Assembly (NCBI RefSeq): GCF_023617245.1
Contig: NZ_CP067396.1
Location: 2,294,001 to 2,358,000 of the forward strand
Length of the DNA stretch: 64,000 nt
From: Lysobacter enzymogenes
GTDB lineage: Bacteria; Pseudomonadota; Gammaproteobacteria; Xanthomonadales; Xanthomonadaceae
Reading direction: 5' to 3'
The notes under the pieces were generated by a model, which did not search any database, was not told where the DNA came from, and worked only from the letters and a program-made list of their open reading frames with translations. The position numbers were made by a program, and so were the translations under genes. Below are positions 57,852 to 64,000 of the stretch, in pieces. The number at the start of each line of letters is the position of its first letter. Positions within the stretch are counted from its first letter, which is position 1.

Positions 57852-58928
57852 ATGAGCGAGCACCTGCAATCCCCGTTGGCCGCGACGATCGCGGCCCTGC
57901 CGTTGCCCGACACCGGGCTGAGCCTGGCCGACAGCGGCGCGCGCGTGCGCGCCGGCGCGGCCGAGGGCCGGGTCGCGGTGTCGATCCAGGCCGGCTTCGC
58001 CCTCGACGGCCTGCGTCCCGGGCTGGAGGCGTCGATCGCCGCCGCGCTGGCGCCGCAGGGACTGGCCCTGGCCAGCCTGGAGCTGATCGCGCGGATCGTC
58101 TCGCACGCGGTCCAGCCCAAGCTGTCGCCGCTGCCGAACGTGCGCAACCTGATCGCGGTCGGTTCGGGCAAGGGCGGGGTCGGCAAGTCGACCACCGCGG
58201 TCAATCTGGCCCTGGCCCTGGTCCTGGACGGCGCCCGCGTCGGCGTGCTCGACGCCGACATCTACGGCCCCAGCGTGCCGACCATGCTCGGCGCCCACGG
58301 CAAGCCCGACAGCCCCGACGGCAAGCACATCCAGCCGCTGCGCGCGCACGGCATCGAGGCGATGTCGATCGGCCCGCTGGTCGAGCAGGACACGCCGATG
58401 ATCTGGCGCGGGCCGATGGCGACCTCGGCGCTGACCACCTTGCTCAACGACACCCAGTGGAGCGAGCTGGACTATCTGATCGTCGACCTGCCGCCGGGTA
58501 CCGGCGACATCCAGCTGACCCTGGCGCAGAAGATCCCGGTCGCCGGCGCGGTGATCGTGACCACGCCGCAGGACGTGGCCACGCTGGACGCGCGCAAGGC
58601 GCTGCGCATGTTCGAGAAGGTCGAAGTGCCGGTGCTGGGCCTGGTCGAGAACATGGCCGTGCACGTGTGCTCGAACTGCGGCCACGCCGAGCACCTGTTC
58701 GGCGAAGGCGGCGGCGCGCGCATGGCCGCGCAGTACGGCGTGCCGCTGCTCGGCAGCCTGCCGCTGGAGATCGCGATCCGCGAGCAGGGCGACGCCGGCG
58801 TGCCGGTGGTCGCGGCCCAGCCCGATTCGGCCGCCGCGCGCGCCTACCGCGGCACCGCGCGCCGGCTGGCGGTGGAACTGGCGCGGCGCCCGCGGGTGGC
58901 GCCGTCGATTTCCGCCTCGCTGCTGTAA
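57852..58928 (+). CDS. apbC: Iron-sulfur cluster carrier protein ApbC (Mrp/NBP35 family)
   Basis: A 358-residue P-loop ATPase that binds and transfers Fe-S clusters. An N-terminal domain of unknown-function type (~1-90) precedes the ATPase with deviant Walker A GSGKGGVGKSTTAVNLAL, DADIYGPSVPTMLG, and LIVDLPPGTGDIQLTL. The cluster-ligand CxxC is in CSNCGHAEHLFGEGG. The start is the ATG at 57852, three codons into the phrase after the receptor promoter region. dcd follows, the usual xanthomonad order. Confidence 0.95.
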   Translation: MSEHLQSPLAATIAALPLPDTGLSLADSGARVRAGAAEGRVAVSIQAGFALDGLRPGLEASIAAALAPQGLALASLELIARIVSHAVQPKLSPLPNVRNLIAVGSGKGGVGKSTTAVNLALALVLDGARVGVLDADIYGPSVPTMLGAHGKPDSPDGKHIQPLRAHGIEAMSIGPLVEQDTPMIWRGPMATSALTTLLNDTQWSELDYLIVDLPPGTGDIQLTLAQKIPVAGAVIVTTPQDVATLDARKALRMFEKVEVPVLGLVENMAVHVCSNCGHAEHLFGEGGGARMAAQYGVPLLGSLPLEIAIREQGDAGVPVVAAQPDSAAARAYRGTARRLAVELARRPRVAPSISASLL

Positions 58929-59058
58929 CCGCGCGGCGCCGCGCCGCTCGCGCCAGAGCCGCCGCGGCAGCCCGTACAATCCCGGATCGGGCGCCGCCGG
59001 CGCCCGCGTCCTCCCGAGTTCATCGCGCGGCCCGGCCGCGCCCCCGAAGGAACACCGC

Positions 59059-59631
59059 ATGAGCATCAAGTCCGACCGCTGGATCCGCCGCATGTCCGAG
59101 CAGCCCGGCGGCATGATCGAGCCGTTCGAACCCGGCCAGGTCAAGCAGTCCGCCGACGGCCAGCGCATCGTCAGCTACGGCACCTCCAGCTACGGCTACG
59201 ACGTGCGCTGCTCGCGCGAGTTCAAGGTGTTCACCAACATCAACTCGACCATCGTCGATCCCAAGCATTTCGACAGCGGCAGCTTCGTCGACGTGGAATC
59301 GGACGTGTGCATCATCCCGCCGAACTCGTTCGCGCTGGCGCGCACGGTCGAGTACTTCCGCATCCCGCGCGACGTGCTGGTGGTGTGCCTGGGCAAGAGC
59401 ACCTACGCGCGCTGCGGCATCATCGTCAACGTGACCCCGCTGGAGCCGGAGTGGGAAGGCCACGTGACCCTGGAATTCAGCAACACCACGCCGCTGCCGG
59501 CGCGCATCTACGCCAACGAGGGCGTGGCGCAGATGCTGTTCTTCCAGTCCGACGAGGTCTGCGACACGTCCTACCGCGACCGCGGCGGCAAGTACCAGGG
59601 CCAGACCGGCGTGACCCTGCCGCGCACCTGA
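59059..59631 (+). CDS. dcd: dCTP deaminase
   Basis: A 190-residue enzyme making dUTP for thymidylate synthesis. Conserved regions: MSIKSDRWIRRM, YGTSSYGYDVRCS, the active-site stretch CLGKSTYARCGIIVNVTPLEPEWEGHVTLE and GVAQMLFFQSDEVCDTSY. AAGGAAC lies ahead of the ATG. It follows apbC by 130 bases. Confidence 0.97.
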   Translation: MSIKSDRWIRRMSEQPGGMIEPFEPGQVKQSADGQRIVSYGTSSYGYDVRCSREFKVFTNINSTIVDPKHFDSGSFVDVESDVCIIPPNSFALARTVEYFRIPRDVLVVCLGKSTYARCGIIVNVTPLEPEWEGHVTLEFSNTTPLPARIYANEGVAQMLFFQSDEVCDTSYRDRGGKYQGQTGVTLPRT

Positions 59632-59962
59632 GCCGCGGCCGGCGCCGCTGCGGCGGCGCCACGGTTCCGCCGGCGCGCGTGGCCGCCGCCGGCTTGCGAG
59701 GGCGCGCATTGCGCGCCCTCGGTCGTTTCCGCGTACCCGTCGGCCCCGTTCGCGCGTGCGCCGTCGCGGCCCGCCGGCGCGCGCGGGCCCGCGCGGATCG
59801 GCGCGGCGAGGCCGCGGACGCGCCGCGAGCGTGGCCGCGGCCAAGAAAAAGAACGCATTCGGATGCGTTGAATCGGCGCCGTCCCTGTTATCTTTCCCGT
59901 GCCTCAACCTGGGCCGGCGCGACGGGGAATCGCCCGGACCCATCCCACCAAGGAGTAGACGA
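59632..59962. other. Gap between dcd and the RDD gene
   Basis: 331 GC-rich bases with no convincing gene. A small hairpin AACGCAT-TCGG-ATGCGTT is at 59852-59869. The promoter of the RDD gene presumably lies here. Confidence 0.4.
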
Positions 59963-60475
59963 ATGGACCCGCAAAACCCTTACCAGAGCCCGCAGTCGCC
60001 GCTGATCGCCCCGAACGGCGGCGAGCAGGAGCTGGCCGACCGCGGCATCCGCCTGGTCGCCGCGATCATCGACGGTGTGATCTTGATGGTGCTGTTGGTG
60101 CCGCTGATGTTCATCGGCGGCTACATGGACGCGGTGATGCAAGCCGCGCAGACCGGCCAGCAGCCCTACGGCCTGCAGATCGCCTGGGGCGTCGGCGCCC
60201 TGCTGCTGTTCTTCGCCGTGCAGTACCTGCCCCTGAGCCAGAACGGCCAGACCTGGGGCAAGAAGGTCATGAAGATCAAGATCGTCGACCAGGACGGCAA
60301 CAAGCCCGACCTGGTCACGCTGATGGGCAAGCGCTACCTGTTCCAGAACGGCATCGGCCTGATTCCGTGCCTGGGCGGCCTGATCTCGCTGGTCGACGTC
60401 CTGATGATCTTCCGCCAGGACCGTCGTTGCCTGCACGACCAGATCGCCGGTACCCGCGTGGTGGTCGCGCGCTGA
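59963..60475 (+). CDS. RDD family membrane protein
   Basis: A 170-residue inner-membrane protein. A Pro/Gln-rich start (DPQNPYQSPQSPL) leads to the RDD signature LADRGIRLVAAIIDGVILMVLLVP. Three predicted membrane segments are at about 30-52, 75-92 and 135-150, with SQNGQTWGKKVMKIKIVDQDG between them and DRRCLHDQIAGTRVV at the end. The family is poorly characterised; some members are proposed cation/proton antiporters. AGGAG lies 7 bases before the ATG. It ends in a strong terminator. Confidence 0.9.
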   Translation: MDPQNPYQSPQSPLIAPNGGEQELADRGIRLVAAIIDGVILMVLLVPLMFIGGYMDAVMQAAQTGQQPYGLQIAWGVGALLLFFAVQYLPLSQNGQTWGKKVMKIKIVDQDGNKPDLVTLMGKRYLFQNGIGLIPCLGGLISLVDVLMIFRQDRRCLHDQIAGTRVVVAR

Positions 60476-60500
60476 GCGCGACGTAGCACGCAACGATAAG

Positions 60501-60534
60501 AACGCGCCGGCGCGATGCGCCGGCGCGTTTTTTT
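60501..60534 (+). terminator. Terminator after the RDD gene
   Basis: AACGCGCCGGCGC-GAT-GCGCCGGCGCGTT is a 13-bp stem with a seven-T run, 26 bases after the stop. Confidence 0.92.
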
Positions 60535-60610
60535 ATGCCCGCCGCAAAGGCGACGGCGACCCGCGCAGGCGGCGAAGACGCGGTCGCGTTGGGCGGGCGT
60601 CGAGGCGGCA

Positions 60611-60690
60611 GGGTCGCGCTCGCGGCTTGCGCCCGAGCCTCGGGTCGCTCCGGCCGCTTCCTGTAGGAGCGGCGCAAGCCGCGACCGCGA
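60611..60690. repeat. GTAG-family palindrome with degenerate partner
   Basis: A clear direct copy CTGTAGGAGCGGCGCAAGCC... begins at 60661. A diverged inverted partner (GGTCGCGCTCGCGGCTTGCG...) lies at about 60612-60635. Both lie between convergent genes. Confidence 0.65.
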
Positions 60691-60735
60691 CACCGCGCTC
60701 GCGCCGCAAGCCCGATGTCGCGCCGCCGCTGCGAA

Positions 60736-61047
60736 TCAGCCGCGCGGCTTCTGGTAAGTGACGAAGAACCCCTGCAAGTCGCCGTTCTCGATATACGGCT
60801 CCACGCTGACCACGTCGTAGCCGCGGCTGACGAAGGCCTGGTGCGCGCGGCTCAGGGCATTGGCGGCGCCCTGGTTGCGGAAGCCCCAGCTGGCGTCGAC
60901 CCACAGCGTCACCGCGCGCAGGTCCTTGGTCACCGCGTCCTGCGCGACCTGGTCGGGATTCTTGTCGAACAGGCCGGCGCGGGCGGGCGCGGCGGCGCCC
61001 GCGGCAAGGGCGAAGGCGAGCAGGGCGGCGGTCAGGGGGCGATGCAT
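60736..61047 (-). CDS. Small exported hypothetical protein
   Basis: A 103-residue protein. A signal peptide (1-25, LTAALLAFALAAGAAAPARA) is followed by a compact domain with DAVTKDLRAVTLWVDASWGFRNQGAANALSRAH and FVTYQKPRG. No cysteines or known motifs. It is the last gene on the minus strand behind the 5-oxoproline operon, 130 bases after pcp. I do not recognise its family. Confidence 0.65.
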   Translation of the reverse strand: MHRPLTAALLAFALAAGAAAPARAGLFDKNPDQVAQDAVTKDLRAVTLWVDASWGFRNQGAANALSRAHQAFVSRGYDVVSVEPYIENGDLQGFFVTYQKPRG

Positions 61048-61152
61048 GGCGGTCTCCGGCGGTGCGGCCGGCGGCGGCCGCGGTCATGGGGTGGCGATAC
61101 CGGCAAGCCATCGGTCGAAGTCCGGTGGCGCAGGCGCGGTGGCGATCGTTGT

Positions 61153-61210
61153 CTCGGCGCCGCCGGCGAGCCGGCGGTCAGTGCTCGGCGCCGCCGGCAA
61201 GCCGGCGGTC
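61153..61210. repeat. Two 31-bp tandem units over the pcp stop codon
   Basis: CTCGGCGCCGCCGGC... occurs at 61153-61179 and 61184-61210 with one base difference, 31 bp apart. Each unit contains CCGCCGGC-GA/AA-GCCGGCGG. The right unit encodes the last residues of Pcp (RRLAGGAE). Confidence 0.75.
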
Positions 61211-61846
61211 GATGCGCGTCGTCAGCGCGGTCTCGACCATGACGCGCAGCGCGCGGACCACGTGCTCGCTGTCCAGGCTCGGCGCGCCGGCGTGGCGCGC
61301 GGCTTGCGCGGGAGAATACGGGATGTGGATGAAGCCGCCCCGAACCCGCGCGTCGCCGCGCAGGTGCAGTTCGTGCAGCAGCCCGTAGAAGACGTGGTTG
61401 CACAGGTAGGTGCCGGCGCTTTGCGAGATCTCGGCGGGAATGCCGGCCTCGTGCAGGGCCGCGCGCAGGGCCTTGATCGGCAGCGAGCTGAAGTACGCGG
61501 CCGGGCCGCCGGCGATCACCGGCTCGTCGATGGGTTGGCGGCCCTGGTTGTCGGGGATGCGCGCGTCGTCGACGTTGATCGCGATGCGTTCGATCGACAG
61601 CTGCGCGCGTCCGCCGGCCTGGCCGATGCACAGCACCAGCGCCGGGCGCAGCGCGTCCAGGCGTTCGCGCAGCTGCGGCAGGCAGCCGGCGTAGGCCACC
61701 GGCAGGCAATGGGCGACCACGAGACGGCCGCCGATGCGCTCGCCGTGCAGGCGCTGCACCGCTTCCCAACTGGGGTTGCTGGCCTCGCCGCCGAACGGCG
61801 CGAAGCCGGTCAGCAGCACCGGGGCTTGGTCGAAGTCGGCGTTCAT
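61178..61846 (-). CDS. pcp: Pyroglutamyl-peptidase I
   Basis: A 222-residue cysteine peptidase (C15) that removes N-terminal pyroglutamate, releasing 5-oxoproline. Signatures: LLTGFAPFGGEASNPSWEAV, the Glu region GQAGGRAQLSIERIAIN, the nucleophile in SAGTYLCNHVFYGLLH and HIPYSP near the C-terminus with its His. It overlaps the upstream DUF979 gene by four bases (ATGA). Position at the end of an operon with pxpA and two permease-like genes points to 5-oxoproline salvage. Confidence 0.94.
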   Translation of the reverse strand: MNADFDQAPVLLTGFAPFGGEASNPSWEAVQRLHGERIGGRLVVAHCLPVAYAGCLPQLRERLDALRPALVLCIGQAGGRAQLSIERIAINVDDARIPDNQGRQPIDEPVIAGGPAAYFSSLPIKALRAALHEAGIPAEISQSAGTYLCNHVFYGLLHELHLRGDARVRGGFIHIPYSPAQAARHAGAPSLDSEHVVRALRVMVETALTTRIDRRLAGGAEH

Positions 61847-62796
61847 CGCAGCGCGATCCAGTACATCAGCAGCACATTGCAGGCCAGCAGGATCGCGCCG
61901 GTGGGCCACTGCGCGCGGATCACGCCGTAGGGGTCCTTGAGTTCCAGCAGCGCCGCCGGCACCAGGTTGAAGTTCGCCGCCATCGGCGTGAACAAGGTGC
62001 CGCAGTAGCCCGAGAGCATGCCGATCGCGGCCAGCGGCGCGGGGTCGGCGTGGTGGTGGCCGACCAGCAGCGGCAGGGCGATGCCGCCGGTCATCACCGG
62101 GAACGCGGCGAAGGCGTTGCCCATGATCACGGTGAACAGCGCCATGCCCAGCGCATACGCCGCGACCACGGCGAAGGCGTTGTCGACCGGGATCGCCATG
62201 CGCACCACGCCGGCGACCGCCTGGCCGACGCCGCCGGCCTCGAACACGCTGCCGAGCGTGGCCAGCAGCAGCGGCAGCAGCGCGGCCCAGCCGATCGCGT
62301 CGACCAGCCGGCGCGATTGCTCCACGCCGCTCCACGGCGTCTGCCGGGTCAGCCGGCACGCGGCGGCGAGGGCGACCAGGCAGGCCAGGCTCAGACCGAC
62401 CAGGGTGACGTTGGCCGGCTCCAGCAGCGGCGTGTCGCCGATGCGCACGTGCTTGAGGCCGAGCGCCGCGGCCAGGGTGACCGCCGGAATCAGCAGCGCC
62501 GGCCAGAACAGGCGGTTGCCCAGGCGTTGCGATTCGCGCTGCTTTTCCGCTTCGCCGGTCTCGGCGTAGCCGCCGCGGCCGAGGCCGCCGAAGCCGGCCA
62601 GCAGCGCCAGCGCGACCACGCAGGCGCCGACGACCTTGTTCGGCAGGTGCTCGGCGAGGAACATCAGCGCCGCGATCAGGCCCCAGAACAGCGCGGTGGT
62701 CCAGCGCCGCGGATTGGCCGCATCGCGCGCGCCGCGCCAGGCCAGCGCGCCGAAGTACAGGCCCATCAGCCAATAGACGAACTGCAGGCCGATCAT
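61843..62796 (-). CDS. DUF979 membrane protein, probable 5-oxoproline transport component
   Basis: A 317-residue protein with about nine hydrophobic segments and signatures VIMGNAFAAFPVMTGGIALPLLVG and GMLSGYCGTLFTPMAANFNLVPAALLELKDPYGVI, typical of DUF979. It is always found beside DUF969 and frequently with 5-oxoprolinase genes, so the pair is thought to be a permease. Overlaps of four bases exist with both DUF969 and pcp, indicating tight coupling. Transport has not been shown from sequence. Confidence 0.88.
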   Translation of the reverse strand: MIGLQFVYWLMGLYFGALAWRGARDAANPRRWTTALFWGLIAALMFLAEHLPNKVVGACVVALALLAGFGGLGRGGYAETGEAEKQRESQRLGNRLFWPALLIPAVTLAAALGLKHVRIGDTPLLEPANVTLVGLSLACLVALAAACRLTRQTPWSGVEQSRRLVDAIGWAALLPLLLATLGSVFEAGGVGQAVAGVVRMAIPVDNAFAVVAAYALGMALFTVIMGNAFAAFPVMTGGIALPLLVGHHHADPAPLAAIGMLSGYCGTLFTPMAANFNLVPAALLELKDPYGVIRAQWPTGAILLACNVLLMYWIALR

Positions 62797-63515
62797 GCGT
62801 CGCGCGCCGGGTCGGCGACCGCCGCAAGCTCGGCCGCGCGCTGCTGCGCCAGTCGCCGGATCGTCGCGCGCTCGAAGCGCAGCACCCGGACGCAGTGGAT
62901 CAGGAACGCGCAGATCGCGGTCGGGATGCCCCACAGCGCGATGTGCAGCGGATCGAGCTTGAACCCGTGCTCGGCGAAGAAGCTCTGGATCAGCAGCACC
63001 GCGCCGAACGCGATGAAGATGTCCTCGCCGAAGAACAGGCCGACGTTGTCGGTGCCGGCGGCCATCGCGCGGATGCGCTGGCGGGTGTCCTCGTCGAGAT
63101 CGCCGTGGTTGGATTGGGCGGCGCCCTCGGCCATCGGCGCCAGCAGCGGGCGCACCGTCTGCGGATGGCCGCCGAGGCTGGTCAGGCCCACCGCCGAGGC
63201 CAACTGGCGCATCAGCAGGTAGGCGATCAGCAGCCGCGCCATGGTCGCCCCGCGCAGGCGCGCGACCCAGCGTTGAGCGTGTTCTTTCAGGCCGTGGCGT
63301 TCGAGCAGGCCGATCACCGGCAGGGTCAGCAGGAACAGCAGCAGGAAGCGCTTCTCGGTGTAGGCCTTGCCGAGCACGTCGAGCACCTCCAGCGGCGAGA
63401 TTTTCGCCGCCAGCCCGGTGATGAAGCCGGCGGCGACCACCACCAGGGCCGGGTTGAGCCGCAGCACGAAGCCGAGCGCGAGCGCGGCGACGCCGATCAG
63501 GGGCCAATAGTTCAT
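62793..63515 (-). CDS. DUF969 membrane protein, probable 5-oxoproline transport component
   Basis: A 240-residue membrane protein with about six hydrophobic segments. Family features include MNYWPLIGVAALALGFVLRLNP, the central TSLGGHPQTVRPLLAPMAEGAA and AAGTDNVGLFFGEDIFIAFGAVLLIQ. Its stop overlaps the DUF979 start (ATGA). The partner gene, pxpA, lies 106 bases upstream. Confidence 0.88.
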   Translation of the reverse strand: MNYWPLIGVAALALGFVLRLNPALVVVAAGFITGLAAKISPLEVLDVLGKAYTEKRFLLLFLLTLPVIGLLERHGLKEHAQRWVARLRGATMARLLIAYLLMRQLASAVGLTSLGGHPQTVRPLLAPMAEGAAQSNHGDLDEDTRQRIRAMAAGTDNVGLFFGEDIFIAFGAVLLIQSFFAEHGFKLDPLHIALWGIPTAICAFLIHCVRVLRFERATIRRLAQQRAAELAAVADPARDA

Positions 63516-63621
63516 GCGGCAGCGTCCTCGCGGGGCGAAAGGAAGGGCGGGGCGGAGCGTGGATCGAAGCGGGGCTCGGCGGGAACCGGGCGGCGATCCT
63601 TCGCCTCGCGCGCCGCCGCCG

Positions 63622-64000
63622 TCACAGCGCGGCGACCCTCACCCCGTCGGCCTCGAGCGCGGCGCGCACCGCGCGCGCGAACTGCGCGGCGTCGCTGCGG
63701 TCGCCGTGCAGGCACAGGGTGTCGGCGCGCAGCGCCACGGTGTCGCCGCCGGCGGCGCGCACGCGCCCGTGCAGCGCCAGTTCGCGCACCTGGGCGATGG
63801 CCTGGTCGAGCGATTCGATCACCGCGCCGGGCTGGCCGCGCGGCAGCAGCCGGCCGTTGGCCGCGTAGCCGCGCTCGGCGAACACTTCGTGGGCGACGCG
63901 CAGGCCCAGGCGCTGGGCGGCGTCGGTGAGTTCGGACTGGGCCAGGCCGAACACGATCAGGCGCGGATCGCACTGCGCGACCGCGCCGGCGATGGCCTCG
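63622..64000 (-). CDS. pxpA: 5-oxoprolinase subunit A (C-terminal part, cut by window edge)
   Basis: The last ~126 residues of a LamB/YcsF-family protein; the N-terminus lies beyond base 64000. Conserved stretches are AVAQCDPRLIVFGLAQSEL, VAHEVFAERGYAANGRLLPRGQPGAVI and the end motif LCLHGDRSDA. With PxpB and PxpC it hydrolyses 5-oxoproline to glutamate using ATP. PxpB and PxpC genes are not in the window and may lie just upstream. It heads the DUF969-DUF979-pcp set seen here. Confidence 0.88.
   Translation of the reverse strand, partial: EAIAGAVAQCDPRLIVFGLAQSELTDAAQRLGLRVAHEVFAERGYAANGRLLPRGQPGAVIESLDQAIAQVRELALHGRVRAAGGDTVALRADTLCLHGDRSDAAQFARAVRAALEADGVRVAAL

Overview
The window is chromosomal DNA from a high-GC gammaproteobacterium, most likely a Lysobacter-type member of the Xanthomonadaceae. 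The evidence is the lexA-recA-recX-alaS-csrA-tRNA-Ser-tRNA-Arg order, the TTAG-N-CTAA-type LexA palindrome of xanthomonads, the pcnB-folK-panB-panC-panD-pgi run, the queG/nnrD-tsaE-amiC-mutL run, large TonB-dependent receptors, and dense extragenic palindromes of two families (GTAGGAGCGGCGC... and GTGGGAGGGCCTTCAGGC...). The genus is an inference; nothing here proves it. I see no prophage, insertion sequence, plasmid function or CRISPR array.

Layout. 1-2.7 kb: start of a membrane protein (minus), ferredoxin-NADP reductase, arginase. 2.7-6.1 kb: an array of 140-bp tandem repeats in front of a TonB-dependent receptor. 6.3-14.3 kb: cinA-type amidohydrolase, a MarR-GNAT fusion divergent from lexA, then recA, recX, alaS and csrA. 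14.4-15.3 kb: tRNA-Ser(GCT) and two identical tRNA-Arg(ACG) cassettes. 15.5-25.1 kb (minus): a full kdpFABC-DE potassium system with a small cysteine-rich exported protein between kdpC and kdpD and a TorF-type porin upstream. 25.3-30.4 kb (minus): alpha/beta hydrolase, thiD, a membrane protein, PhoH, Bcp, GcvR. 30.6-32.1 kb: dapA-bamC. 32.3-33.9 kb: a hypothetical exported protein, ferredoxin, tRNA-Glu. 34.0-40.4 kb: pcnB, folK, panBCD, pgi. 40.6-50.8 kb: queG divergent from nnrD-tsaE-amiC, a repeat-built pentapeptide protein, mutL, a DUF1684 lipoprotein and a TraB/GumN protein. 50.9-53.5 kb (minus): rnfB-like ferredoxin and metG. 53.7-57.4 kb (minus): DUF2147 protein and a second TonB-dependent receptor. 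57.9-60.5 kb: apbC, dcd, RDD protein. 60.7-64 kb (minus): an apparent 5-oxoproline operon (pxpA, DUF969, DUF979, pcp) and a small exported protein.

How the parts work together. Most of the window is housekeeping: SOS repair, translation, pantothenate and lysine precursors, mismatch repair, tRNA modification. The accessory layer consists of the two TonB receptors, the Kdp-associated extras, the pentapeptide gene and the repeats. The most noteworthy items are the 140-bp tandem palindrome array, the 8-unit pentapeptide gene built from a 15-bp tandem repeat, the six-cysteine peptide embedded in the kdp locus, the 5-oxoproline salvage/transport cluster, and paired extragenic palindromes with up to 42-bp perfect arms.
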